Shown piece by piece: positions 16,135-23,440 of a stretch of DNA of 23,440 nt. This DNA comes from Clostridium sp. CAG:138. Lineage in GTDB: Bacteria; Bacillota; Clostridia; Christensenellales; CAG-138. Location of the stretch: assembly GCA_000435055.1 (NCBI GenBank), contig FR879718.1:37801-61240 (forward strand), in the 5' to 3' direction. A model generated the notes under the pieces. It saw only the letters and a list, made by a program, of their open reading frames with translations. It made no database searches and had not been told where the DNA came from. Positions within the stretch are counted from its first letter, which is position 1; every line of letters begins with the position of its first letter. The position numbers and the translations under genes are program-made.

Positions 16135-16319
16135 CCCTCCCACACCGGGTTTTAATACATCAAATTTCAATGCGCATTCGGAATAATTGAATCAACAGCA
16201 TCAAAAAGGGAACCGTGCCGATTTGTTTCGACGGTTCCCTTTAATTTGCGTTCCGTGCGTGTAATGCATCAATCGAAATACATTGAATACACGGAGCTGT
16301 TCGAATTTCGACGCAGTAA
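16135..16319. other. Convergent intergenic spacer
   Basis: Apart from the hairpin at 16205-16242 this 185-bp stretch between convergent genes shows no gene, promoter or repeat that I can support. Confidence 0.6.
16205..16242. terminator. Strong bidirectional intrinsic terminator
   Basis: AAAGGGAACCGT (16205-16216) pairs perfectly with ACGGTTCCCTTT (16231-16242) around a 14-base loop, with A-rich sequence before and T-rich after. It lies between the convergent rRNA methyltransferase and ABC exporter genes and can end both transcripts. Confidence 0.88.
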
Positions 16320-18194
16320 TCAGCTCAATTCAAACATGCCTGTGTACAGCTCGTAGTATCGGCCCTTGCGGCGGAGCAGCTCTTCATGGTCGCCGCGCTC
16401 AATGATACGGCCTTTTTCAAGCACCATAATGGCATTTGAATTGCGAACGGTGGAGAGTCGGTGTGCAATAACAAACACCGTTCTTCCTTCCATAAGGCTG
16501 TCCATGCCGCGTTCGATGAGCAGTTCGGTTCTTGTGTCGATCGAGCTTGTCGCCTCATCAAGAATGAGCACCTCGGGATTGGTAACGGCGGCTCGTGCAA
16601 TTGCGATAAGCTGACGCTGACCTTGTGACAGGTTTGCGCCGTCCGAAGTGAGCATCGTATTATAACCTTCCGGCAGGTGCGAGATGAAGTAATGCGCATT
16701 TGCGATCTTTGCCGCCTGAATACATTCGTCATCCGTTGCATCCAGCTTGCCGTAACGAATGTTTTCCATAACCGTGCCGGTGAACAGGTGCGTATCCTGC
16801 AAAACCATGCCGAGTGTTCCGCGAAGGTCGCGTTTTTTGATGCGGCGAACATCGATTCCGTCATAGGTGATTTCACCCTCGTTAACATCATAGAACCTGT
16901 TGATAAGGTTGGTTATCGTCGTTTTGCCGGCACCGGTGGAGCCGACAAACGCGATCTTCTGTCCGCGCTTTGCATAGAGGGAAACATCATTCAAAACGTT
17001 CACCTTGCCGTCATAGCTGAAGGTTACGTCGTGCAGCTCAACCATGCCCGCAAGCGGAACTTCAGTCACGGAATTGTTTGCTCCCGACTCGGTTCCGTTG
17101 GGAACGCGCCAGACTTTTTCGCCGTGTGCGTTCAAGCCGAGGGTAACATCGCCGTCATCGATTTCGGGTGGAACATCCATAAGCTTAAACACGCGCTCCG
17201 CGCCCGCAAGCGCAAGCAGAACGAAATTGAACTGCTGCGAAATCTGCGATATGCGCTCCGCAAACTGCCGTATGTACTGCAAAAAAGCAATAAGCACGCT
17301 GCCGGAAGTCACAAGACCGAGAACACCGAGGGTGGTCGTTATCGAATAGAAAATATGAGACAGGTTGTTCATTATCGGCCCCATGATATTGGCATAGGTA
17401 TTTGCCTTTGTTGCTGCCGAACAGAATTCAATATTCAGCACATCAAATGCCTTCATGGATTCTTCCTCATGGTTAAAGGCCTTAACGACCTTCTGCCCCG
17501 CCATCATCTCTTCAATGTATCCGTTCACGGATGCAACGGCTTTTTGCTGACGGGCAAAATTCTTTCCGCTCTTTTTGCCGATGAATTTGACTGTAAAAAA
17601 CACAACAAACCCCATAACAACAACGATTGCAAACAGCGAAACGGAAAGAATGAGCATCATTGCAACGATGCCGACGAGGGATATGCATGAGATTATCAGC
17701 TGCGTGATGCTCTGGTGCAGAAGCTCGCGGATCGCGTCAATATCGTTTGTATAGTAACTCATAAGCTCGCCGTGCGTATGGGTATCAAAATAGCTTATGG
17801 GAAGACTCTGCATCTTGTCAAACATATCCTTGCGCAGGTCACAAAGCACCGTTGCGGAGCATTTGAGCATCAGATAGTTTAAACAATAGTTGGTGAGAAC
17901 ACTGAGCACATACAGCCCCGCCATGCCGATAAGCAGGGCAAGGTATTTTGCCTGTGCCGCATCGGGCGTGATGCCTGCTTCTTCCAACACGGCAACAAGG
18001 GGTTTCATCATGTAGCTTGCGGCAATTGTTGCAAGGGAATAGACTGCGATCATAATAACCGCAACAGTGAACATCCAGCGGCATTTGCCGTAGTACTTAA
18101 GCAGCCTGCTCATTGTTTTGAGCGGATTTGCGGGGCGGCCGCTGCCTGCAAAACGTGCAGCGGGGTTGTCTCTTCCTCCGGGCATTTTAGGCAT
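16320..18194 (-). CDS. ABC exporter half-transporter, catalytic-site subunit
   Basis: This 624-residue protein has one membrane domain (about 40-330, six helices) fused to one nucleotide-binding domain (about 385-620), the layout of type IV multidrug/lipid exporters. The ATPase motifs are Walker A GSTGAGKT (418-425), Q-loop LQDTHLF, signature LSQGQ (522-526, not LSGGQ), Walker B LILDEATS with catalytic Glu547, and switch His578 (AHRLSTV). About 35 residues precede the first helix. The ATG at 18194 follows GGAGG by nine bases and overlaps the end of the partner gene by eight bases, so the two are translated together. With the partner it should form a heterodimer like BmrCD or TM287/288. The substrate is unknown; drugs, lipids or peptides are all possible. 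Confidence 0.92.
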   Translation of the reverse strand: MPKMPGGRDNPAARFAGSGRPANPLKTMSRLLKYYGKCRWMFTVAVIMIAVYSLATIAASYMMKPLVAVLEEAGITPDAAQAKYLALLIGMAGLYVLSVLTNYCLNYLMLKCSATVLCDLRKDMFDKMQSLPISYFDTHTHGELMSYYTNDIDAIRELLHQSITQLIISCISLVGIVAMMLILSVSLFAIVVVMGFVVFFTVKFIGKKSGKNFARQQKAVASVNGYIEEMMAGQKVVKAFNHEEESMKAFDVLNIEFCSAATKANTYANIMGPIMNNLSHIFYSITTTLGVLGLVTSGSVLIAFLQYIRQFAERISQISQQFNFVLLALAGAERVFKLMDVPPEIDDGDVTLGLNAHGEKVWRVPNGTESGANNSVTEVPLAGMVELHDVTFSYDGKVNVLNDVSLYAKRGQKIAFVGSTGAGKTTITNLINRFYDVNEGEITYDGIDVRRIKKRDLRGTLGMVLQDTHLFTGTVMENIRYGKLDATDDECIQAAKIANAHYFISHLPEGYNTMLTSDGANLSQGQRQLIAIARAAVTNPEVLILDEATSSIDTRTELLIERGMDSLMEGRTVFVIAHRLSTVRNSNAIMVLEKGRIIERGDHEELLRRKGRYYELYTGMFELS

Positions 18195-20073
18195 TAGTGA
18201 CCGCCTCCTTTCCTTTTATGTCAGAGCTGCTGTTTACGCCGGAGACCGTTCCGCCTTCCTGCGGAAGTTCCTTGTTTTGAGACAGGTAAACTTCGCGGTA
18301 GATTTCGCTGCGCTGCATAAGCTCATCGTGAGTGCCGACATCTGAAATGCGTCCCTTATCCATAACGATTATCCTGTCGGAATACATTATGGAGGCTATG
18401 CGCTGGGCAATGATGAGCTTTGTTGTTCCGGGCAGACTTTCGCGGAATGCGGTGCGGATGCTTTCATCGGTGCGTGAATCGACTGCGCTTGTGGAGTCGT
18501 CAAGGATCAGGATCTTCGGATTTTTGAGCAGCGCGCGGGCAATGCAAAGCCTTTGCTTCTGTCCGCCGGAAACATTCACACCGCCCTGCCCGAGATCCGT
18601 GTCGTACCCGTCAGGGAAGCTCATAACGAAATCGTGCGCACATGCAAGGCGACAGGCATGCTCAATCTGCTCGTCCGTTGCGTCCTTGTTGCCCCAACGG
18701 AGATTGTCGCGAATCGTGCCGGAAAAAAGCATGTTCTTTTGAAGCACCATTGATACGCTTTCGCGCAGTTCATACAGTGAATAATCCTTAACATTCCTTC
18801 CGCCGACAAGCACTTCGCCCGAAAGTGCATCGTAAAAACGCGGAATGAGCTGCATCAGGGTCGATTTTCCGTCACCGGTGCCGCCCACAACGCCGATGGT
18901 CTCACCGGCGCGAATGTGCAGGTTGATATCAGAAAGCGTGAGGTTGTCGTTTTTTCCGGAATAGCTGAAATCAACATGGCGGAATTCAATCTCACCGTTT
19001 TCGACTTTGAACGTGCTGCCGTTATCCGTAATGTCGGGAACTTCGTCAAGCACCTCGTTGATGCGCGTCACGGATTCGCGCGTCATGGTGAGCATCATGA
19101 TGATCATTGCAACCATTGAAACGGAACCTACAACCTGGTTGGTGTAGGTCAACATGCTGACAAGTTCGCCCTTCGTAAGCGTTCCCGCAAACACCTGATT
19201 GCCGCCCATCAGCATCAGAATGACGGCGCAGGTCCACATAATACCCATTTGAATCGCAGGCAGCAGGGAGAAAAGCTTCTGTGCGTAAATTTGAGCCTTT
19301 TTAAGGTCATCAGCGGAAGCGGCAAATTTCTTTTTTTCATAATCCTCGCGTGCAAAAGATTTCACAACGCGTGCGGCGACAAGATTTTCCTGAACGGAAG
19401 CGTTCATCTTGTCATATTTTTTTAACATGATGCGGAAACGCGGCTTGCCTATCATTCCCATTGAAATGAGTGTGCAGAACATAATGGGCAGCGCAACAAG
19501 GAAAATGACCGAAAGCTCCGCATTTACGCGCAGAGCCATAACGGCCGCAAGCACCATCATGACCGGAGCGCGCACAAATATGCGTATCATCTGCTGATAA
19601 AGATTCTGAACGTTGTTGATATCCGCCGTTGTACGCATAACGAGGGAGGGTGTTGAGAATCTGTCCGTGTTTTTGAAAGAGAAAGACAGAATCTTTTCAA
19701 AAACTTTTCGGCGCAGGTTCTTTGCAAAACCCATGCTTGCAACCGCAGCCGTACGTGCGGCAAGCATACCGAATGCAAGCGACAGCATTGCCGCAAGCAC
19801 CATTATGCCGCCGAGAATAATCACGAATCGGGTTCTGTCGGCGATAAGCTCTGCCGAAAAATACTTCCGAAGGGTGAAATCAGGCGAGCCGTAAAGCCCG
19901 CCGTCAACTATTGCCGCCATAAGGAGTGGGATAAAAACTTCCATCGTAACTTCAAGAACGATGAATATCGGTGTCAGAAACGAGGGAAGCCGATATCCCT
20001 TTGCGCAGGGCAGCAGGCTGCGAAAACCGCTGTTCTTTGCGTTTTTTTCAGTGCTTGTTTTTTTTGTTTTCAT
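18187..20073 (-). CDS. ABC exporter half-transporter, degenerate-site subunit
   Basis: This 628-residue partner also joins a six-helix membrane domain (about 30-330) to an ATPase domain (about 360-595). Its Walker A is GGTGDGKST (397-405) and its signature VSGGQ (501-505) is canonical, but Walker B reads LILDDSTS with Asp526 in place of catalytic Glu, and the switch histidine is Gln557 (IIAQRIASI). These changes mark the degenerate ATP site of heterodimeric exporters. They complement the neighbour, whose Glu547 and His578 are intact but whose signature is LSQGQ. The ATG at 20073 is forced by an in-frame stop four codons upstream and has no Shine-Dalgarno; it overlaps the stop of a short leader frame as ATGA. 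The Ser/Gly-rich C-terminal tail is unusual but harmless. Confidence 0.92.
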   Translation of the reverse strand: MKTKKTSTEKNAKNSGFRSLLPCAKGYRLPSFLTPIFIVLEVTMEVFIPLLMAAIVDGGLYGSPDFTLRKYFSAELIADRTRFVIILGGIMVLAAMLSLAFGMLAARTAAVASMGFAKNLRRKVFEKILSFSFKNTDRFSTPSLVMRTTADINNVQNLYQQMIRIFVRAPVMMVLAAVMALRVNAELSVIFLVALPIMFCTLISMGMIGKPRFRIMLKKYDKMNASVQENLVAARVVKSFAREDYEKKKFAASADDLKKAQIYAQKLFSLLPAIQMGIMWTCAVILMLMGGNQVFAGTLTKGELVSMLTYTNQVVGSVSMVAMIIMMLTMTRESVTRINEVLDEVPDITDNGSTFKVENGEIEFRHVDFSYSGKNDNLTLSDINLHIRAGETIGVVGGTGDGKSTLMQLIPRFYDALSGEVLVGGRNVKDYSLYELRESVSMVLQKNMLFSGTIRDNLRWGNKDATDEQIEHACRLACAHDFVMSFPDGYDTDLGQGGVNVSGGQKQRLCIARALLKNPKILILDDSTSAVDSRTDESIRTAFRESLPGTTKLIIAQRIASIMYSDRIIVMDKGRISDVGTHDELMQRSEIYREVYLSQNKELPQEGGTVSGVNSSSDIKGKEAVTNA

Positions 20074-20108
20074 AATACGTTGTTAAATGCCAAATTGACG
20101 GTGGGCAA
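20070..20108 (-). CDS. Possible 12-codon leader peptide coupled to the ABC exporter
   Basis: A good GGAGG (20119 to 20115) lies too far (41 bases) from the exporter ATG but exactly six bases before a TTG. From there the frame reads MPTVNLAFNNVL and stops at TGA, overlapping the exporter ATG as ATGA. The exporter itself has no Shine-Dalgarno. This fits a leader frame whose translation delivers ribosomes to the exporter start. It is too short to test by composition, and TTG initiation is an assumption. Confidence 0.5.
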   Translation of the reverse strand: MPTVNLAFNNVL

Positions 20109-20139
20109 ACAATACCTCCAAACTTCCTTTAGTGATTGT

Positions 20140-20168
20140 ATTTTAACATCATAAATAATATATTGCAA
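20140..20168 (-). promoter_or_regulatory. Predicted promoter of the ABC exporter operon
   Basis: On the minus strand TTGCAA (20168 to 20163) and TAAAAT (20145 to 20140) are 17 bases apart. The predicted start near 20133 places the leader ribosome binding site about 14 bases into the transcript. Confidence 0.62.
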
Positions 20169-20245
20169 AGCCTTTCATCAAATGCCGTTCACAAAACAAA
20201 AATACTGTCCCGCGGCATTGGTGTTCCGTCGGCGGGGAAATGCTT

Positions 20246-21202
20246 TTAAACCAAACCGACGGCATCCATAAGCAGCATCAGAAGAGGGACAAAGATGAAA
20301 CAGCCGAGAGTCGTAAGGCTCATTCCGGCAGCAACGAATGATTCATCCGCATCGTTTGCCGCCGCAACAACAACGGCCTGCGTCATAACGGGCATGGCGG
20401 ATTCGATAACAAGAACCCCGCTCGGCATTCCGCTCAGACCGAAAAGTTTGCAGAGCACAAGCATGATAAGCGGCGCGGCGATAAAGCGCATTCCCATGAC
20501 AGCAAGCATGCAGCGGTCGGGCTTAAGGCTTTTAAACCCGTATTCGTACAGTGCATATCCGATATAAAACAGCGCGAGCGGCGTTACGATATTGCCCATA
20601 TAGCCGGAGAGCTTAACAACAGGCTGCGGCATTTTGACGCCGAGTGCCGCAAGCGGAAGGCAAACAGCAAGCGCAACCAGGGGTGGGGAAACGATTTTTT
20701 TAAGATTGTGCAAAAATCCGCCGCGCTTTTCGCCTTCGCCGGAGCGAGAGATGAGATAATTCCCGATTGTCCAAAAAAGGGTTGTGTTGACAATGTAGAA
20801 GCACATCACGTACGGCACGGCTTCATCGCCGAAAAGCCCGGTGTTCATCGGCAGCCCGACAAAAACTGAATTCGAAAAAGCACACATCGCAATAAAACCG
20901 CCGCGCCGTTTTGCCTCGGGTTTAAGCAGCTTTGCAAAAATAAAGCCGAGCAGAAGAGTTATAATCATGCTCAGCGCGGGCAAAAGAAACAGCGGTGCGG
21001 GATTTTGCAGTGCGTCAAGGTCGATTTTTCCGAACACGGTGTTCACAACAAGAGAAGGCATACCCGCTGAAATAATAAGCTTGGTCATAAGCTTTTTGTG
21101 TTCGCGGCGCAGATAGCCGAGTTTGCCGAAAAGCCAGCCCACGGCGACCATGAACATCACGATAAGCACGGCCGTAAGCGAATGGAATGTTGTTTCAAGC
21201 AT
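20246..21202 (-). CDS. AEC-family permease (auxin efflux carrier-like)
   Basis: The 318-residue integral membrane protein has about ten hydrophobic helices in two inverted halves, typical of the AEC/bile-acid-sodium-symporter-like fold. Landmarks are VGWLFGKLGYL near the start, CAFSNSVFVGLPMNTGLFGDEAV in the middle (about 105-125) with a central Asn, and VIESAMPVMTQAVVVAAANDAD near 265-290. Bacterial members move organic acids such as malate or malonate or other small anions, so the substrate cannot be fixed. The ATG at 21202 has a weak AAGG at nine bases. Upstream lies a structured 194-base spacer with possible promoter and repeats; the DUF1015 gene precedes it on the same strand. Confidence 0.9.
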   Translation of the reverse strand: MLETTFHSLTAVLIVMFMVAVGWLFGKLGYLRREHKKLMTKLIISAGMPSLVVNTVFGKIDLDALQNPAPLFLLPALSMIITLLLGFIFAKLLKPEAKRRGGFIAMCAFSNSVFVGLPMNTGLFGDEAVPYVMCFYIVNTTLFWTIGNYLISRSGEGEKRGGFLHNLKKIVSPPLVALAVCLPLAALGVKMPQPVVKLSGYMGNIVTPLALFYIGYALYEYGFKSLKPDRCMLAVMGMRFIAAPLIMLVLCKLFGLSGMPSGVLVIESAMPVMTQAVVVAAANDADESFVAAGMSLTTLGCFIFVPLLMLLMDAVGLV

Positions 21203-21218
21203 TGTTTGTTACCTTGCC

Positions 21219-21239
21219 TTTGACAGAGTATTTGACAGA
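21219..21239 (-). repeat. Direct repeat TCTGTCAAA near the AEC gene start
   Basis: TTTGACAGA occurs on the plus strand at 21219-21227 and 21231-21239, 12 bases apart and thus about one helical turn. The pair sits just downstream of a possible minus-strand promoter, where an operator might lie. Confidence 0.45.
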
Positions 21240-21244
21240 AAGTG

Positions 21245-21273
21245 TTTTTAATTAATGCGAAGAAAACCTGCAA
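21245..21273 (-). promoter_or_regulatory. Possible promoter of the AEC gene
   Basis: On the minus strand TTGCAG (21273 to 21268) and TAAAAA (21250 to 21245) are 17 bases apart. The -35 lies within the distal arm of the preceding terminator-like stem. Confidence 0.4.
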
Positions 21274-21360
21274 ACGGAGCATTCCGTGAAGCAGCGCCTC
21301 ACAAAACGCTCCGTAAATCGGGTCCAATATGAATCGGTCTTCGGTTCAGCCGTTTGCAGG
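21267..21360 (-). terminator. Structured spacer and probable terminator after the DUF1015 gene
   Basis: In the leftward transcript CCTGCAAACGG (21360 to 21350) can pair over 11 bases with CCGTTTGCAGG (21277 to 21267), which is followed by TTTTCTT. The 72-base interior includes a compact hairpin GTGAGGC-GCT-GCTTCAC (21302 to 21286) and a small CCGAT/ATTGG hairpin. ACGGAGC (21314 to 21308) can instead pair with GCTCCGT (21280 to 21274), competing for the same distal arm. Confidence 0.55.
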
Positions 21361-21396
21361 CTCCGAAACTCGAGCATTTAACTCAAAGTGCAGGTT

Positions 21397-22734
21397 TTAC
21401 TTGCAGATCTTCCTGCATTCGAGGTAATACCTCTTTTCATGTGCTTCGCCCATTGAGAAAGTCTTGCGGGGCAGTGCGCCGTCAAAAACAACGGTGCGGA
21501 AGAATGCGCTCTTTTCCATGGGGGGAAGCAGGAAGCCGATGTTGCCGTGCTTGCTGCCGAGGTCGTTCACAACGTCTGCGCCGTGGATATAGTCGATAGT
21601 CGCGCCTTCGGTTGCTTTAAGAACAACGTCAAGAGCGTTTTGAAGCGTGCCGACTTCAAGCTGTGCATTGGGTTTTGCAACAACAATAAGTCCTTTGCCG
21701 TTCTCGGTAATGACGGGAATAACGTGCGCGCCCTCGGGAGCGGCCTTCTCCGCCTTTTCCATGCAGCATTCGCAGTCATAGAAGTTGATTTCGCATTCGC
21801 CGTTGTTCTGCTCCGCAAGCTTCGCCTTCAGTGCTTCAAGGAATGCGGGAACATGAACGTTGAAAACGACCCTGTGGATGGGTTCGAAAACGATGCCGTC
21901 ATCGTGAACGTTTTCAAGTTCAACAAGTGCAAAGCGTGCGGGGTGATCCGCCTGCTCTTCGGGGGTGAGGGTGGCCTTGACTTTTTCCCAATTTGCTTTT
22001 GCGGTTGCAAAGCTGTGGTTGCCGTCGCCCATTGCAAACAGCAGGGGGGGCATTTCGGTGCCGTACTTGTTGGGATCAACAAGTGCGTTCAGCGCGGAGA
22101 TAACGTCCTCGATCATGCCTTCATTGTTGACGAACCAGCCCTCAATGTGTCCGCCGTTCTGCATAAGGTCGAAATCGTAGAGCTTTTCGCTGTTCTGAAG
22201 CTTTTCCGCAAGGGGTTCGATAACGGTTTTCTTTTCATCATCGATAAGAACAAGAATATGGGGCAGCTCAAGCAGTGCGCCGTCGCGAATCTTCAGGCGG
22301 GGCGGGATGCGCTCAACGATCGTGCCCTCGGTTGCGCGGATAAGGGTCGTTGAACCCTTGGAGTAGTCATAGCACTCGAGATCCAGTGCAACAACAAGTC
22401 CGTTGCGGGTGTTGCCGCCGACGCTGCGGCGCGTGAAAACGAAACCTTCGCCAAGATTTTGAAGGATGCCGTTGTCGATATAGTCGTGCATTGCCTTGCG
22501 GATCGCGGCAATTTTTTCGGTTTCGCCGGGCTTTTCAAGATAAATCTCCGGAAGCATAAGGCGCAGGGTGGACGGAGCATCGCCGACGATCTCTTCGCAC
22601 TTGTTCCAATAGTCGGGCTGGGAAGTGTACTGGTCGCACGCAACGCATGCCCATTTGGTAAGGTCAACATTCTTTGCGGGCATCAGGATTTCGGGAACCA
22701 TGATACCGATATTGTTCTTGAATTTCGGGTTCAT
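21397..22734 (-). CDS. DUF1015-family protein
   Basis: The 445-residue soluble protein belongs to the DUF1015 (COG4198) family, which is widespread in anaerobes. Visible landmarks are IMVPEILMPAKNVDLTKWAC at the start, LIRATEGTIVERIPPRLKIR (about 131-150), LELPHILVLIDD (155-166) and the strongly conserved GDGNHSFATAK (236-246). Related proteins have been compared with ParB-like kinases that phosphorylate serine, and the family often neighbours serine-synthesis genes, but no such gene is present here, so the activity is not assigned. The ATG at 22734 has GGAGG ten bases upstream; a TTG-like extension to 22782 is unlikely because it runs through the leader hairpin. It has its own good promoter, so it is the first gene of its unit, followed by a structured spacer and the AEC permease. 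Confidence 0.88.
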   Translation of the reverse strand: MNPKFKNNIGIMVPEILMPAKNVDLTKWACVACDQYTSQPDYWNKCEEIVGDAPSTLRLMLPEIYLEKPGETEKIAAIRKAMHDYIDNGILQNLGEGFVFTRRSVGGNTRNGLVVALDLECYDYSKGSTTLIRATEGTIVERIPPRLKIRDGALLELPHILVLIDDEKKTVIEPLAEKLQNSEKLYDFDLMQNGGHIEGWFVNNEGMIEDVISALNALVDPNKYGTEMPPLLFAMGDGNHSFATAKANWEKVKATLTPEEQADHPARFALVELENVHDDGIVFEPIHRVVFNVHVPAFLEALKAKLAEQNNGECEINFYDCECCMEKAEKAAPEGAHVIPVITENGKGLIVVAKPNAQLEVGTLQNALDVVLKATEGATIDYIHGADVVNDLGSKHGNIGFLLPPMEKSAFFRTVVFDGALPRKTFSMGEAHEKRYYLECRKICK

Positions 22735-22759
22735 TGAAGTAATTCCTCCGTGATTTAAT

Positions 22760-22776
22760 GAATGCTTTGCGCATTC
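22760..22776 (-). promoter_or_regulatory. Leader hairpin of the DUF1015 gene
   Basis: GAATGC (22760-22765) and GCATTC (22771-22776) form a six-base stem with a five-base loop, between the predicted transcription start and the GGAGG. Flanking ATGAATG-type sequences make the wider region a loose palindrome, a possible operator. Confidence 0.35.
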
Positions 22777-22790
22777 CGTCATTCATGCCA

Positions 22791-22819
22791 ATTTTACAAC
22801 ACTTTTCTTTTTTTGGCAA
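22791..22819 (-). promoter_or_regulatory. Predicted promoter of the DUF1015 gene
   Basis: On the minus strand TTGCCA (22819 to 22814) and TAAAAT (22796 to 22791) are 17 bases apart, separated by an A-rich spacer that may add intrinsic curvature. Confidence 0.7.
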
Positions 22820-22857
22820 CGGTTTAAACGCTTTTTTTCAAATATATGCCGCACGGC

Positions 22858-22896
22858 AAAACACCCCCGCTCGGGTTGCCCGGGCAGGGGTGTTTT
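22858..22896 (-). terminator. Strong intrinsic terminator
   Basis: AAAACACCCC (22858-22867) pairs with GGGGTGTTTT (22887-22896), enclosing an inner stem GCTCGGG-TTG-CCCGGGC. It lies 54 bases past the stop of the partial gene to its right and ends that leftward transcript; T-runs on both sides could make it bidirectional. Confidence 0.85.
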
Positions 22897-22949
22897 ATTC
22901 GGAAAAAGAAAGGAGGCTCGTTATCGGTTACGGTTAATTCCCTTTTCCG

Positions 22950-23440
22950 TCATTCAAACCTTATGCTCTCTGCAACGCGCTTGGAAAGGCTTGCCGAGTC
23001 CTCATACAGCCGAGAAAGCTCAATAACAACAAACACAGGGTTCTCCTCGGTGTATGCACAGGCAGCAGGGTTATCAAAGGCATGGAAACCTTCTCCGACA
23101 GTCCACATGGCAGGAGCGCATTCGTGATGAGATGAGGTATATGCGCTTATGCAGTTTGTTGAGTTATCGACTGTTGAATGGAAATTTTCAAAGTTGACAA
23201 GTTTAACATGTCCGGAAACGACAGAGCCATATACTTCATGCGTGACGTTTTCGGCATGATTGTTCGGGTCGTATGTGCCGTATCCGGCCGCACCGGCAAG
23301 ATTTCCGTTTTCATCATAGAGCAGCTTGCGCCCGAGCAAATAGAAACCGAGATCGGAATAAGACGAATCGGTGTAGACACCTTCGTCACTTCTGACCGTC
23401 CAGCCCTCCGGCAGGTCGAACGTAACGCTGAAAGCGCGGG
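22950..23440 (-). CDS. Unidentified probable extracytoplasmic protein, 5' end missing
   Basis: The frame is open from the window edge to a TGA at 22950, giving the last 162 residues of a longer protein. It reads AFSVTFDLPEGWTVRSDEG, then GFYLLGRKLLYDENGNLAGAAGYGTYDPN, and ends VFVVIELSRLYEDSASLSKRVAESIRFE. The LPEGW and YDENGxxxGxxGY patterns recall extracellular sensor or lipoprotein domains found in gut Clostridia, sometimes at the C-terminus of BlaR1/M56-type membrane peptidases or of lipoproteins. That likeness is from memory and weak. No membrane segment lies in the visible part. The internal TTG at 23337-23339 is not needed as a start because the frame continues upstream. It ends before a strong terminator and is unlinked to the DUF1015 gene. 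Confidence 0.6.
   Translation of the reverse strand, partial: RAFSVTFDLPEGWTVRSDEGVYTDSSYSDLGFYLLGRKLLYDENGNLAGAAGYGTYDPNNHAENVTHEVYGSVVSGHVKLVNFENFHSTVDNSTNCISAYTSSHHECAPAMWTVGEGFHAFDNPAACAYTEENPVFVVIELSRLYEDSASLSKRVAESIRFE

Noticed and set aside
16677..17690. 337-residue open frame on the plus strand
   Set aside because: Antisense to an ABC exporter with all motifs intact; no plausible product.
1..23440. tRNA, rRNA, CRISPR, phage, transposon or toxin-antitoxin genes
   Set aside because: I looked for cloverleaf-like or repeat-spacer patterns and transposase or integrase motifs and saw none.

Overview
The window looks like a piece of a Gram-positive, Clostridia-type (Bacillota) chromosome with roughly balanced base composition. 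Supporting traits are strong GGAGG-type ribosome binding sites, some TTG starts, an RqcP/YabO homologue, a fused IspD-IspF, Hsp33, an AEC permease, and a heterodimeric ABC exporter pair. I see no plasmid, phage, insertion sequence, CRISPR array, tRNA or rRNA. The base composition by eye and the housekeeping gene content suggest core genome. The left edge (about 1-34) is C/G-homopolymer-rich and does not continue the CobT protein sensibly, so it is probably a contig end.

Region 1 (1-4973, minus strand) is one probable operon read leftwards from a well-formed promoter at 4945-4973. Its order is a SurA/PrsA-like lipoprotein foldase, the S4 protein RqcP, bifunctional IspDF, a xylose-isomerase-like TIM-barrel protein, and CobT (3' end cut by the window). 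It mixes secretion folding, ribosome rescue, isoprenoid precursor synthesis and cobalamin assembly. Region 2 (5110-8784, plus) diverges from it and holds a membrane-anchored surface protein with beta-sandwich repeats, then RmuC. Region 3 (8813-10591, minus) is a single tandem-domain family 2 glycosyltransferase convergent with rmuC.

Region 4 (10800-16242, plus) is a second probable operon: SAM methyltransferase, Hsp33 (hslO), a 686-residue TPR protein of unknown role, and a THUMP-domain RlmL-like rRNA methyltransferase. It closes with a strong hairpin at 16205-16242 that can also serve the convergent ABC pair. Region 5 (16320-20168, minus) encodes two overlapping ABC half-transporters whose motifs predict one consensus and one degenerate ATP site. 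Their transcript seems to start with a 12-codon leader ORF whose stop overlaps the first ABC start codon. Region 6 (20246-22819, minus) holds an AEC-family permease and a DUF1015 protein separated by a structured spacer. Region 7 (22858-23440, minus) is a strong terminator and the 3' end of an unidentified, probably extracytoplasmic, protein.

No wholly new multi-gene system is obvious. The best leads are regulatory or architectural: the leader ORF of the ABC exporter, the internal ribosome binding site inside ispDF that could give free IspF, the structured spacer before the AEC gene, and a 16-bp inverted repeat shared by the two divergent promoters near 5 kb.
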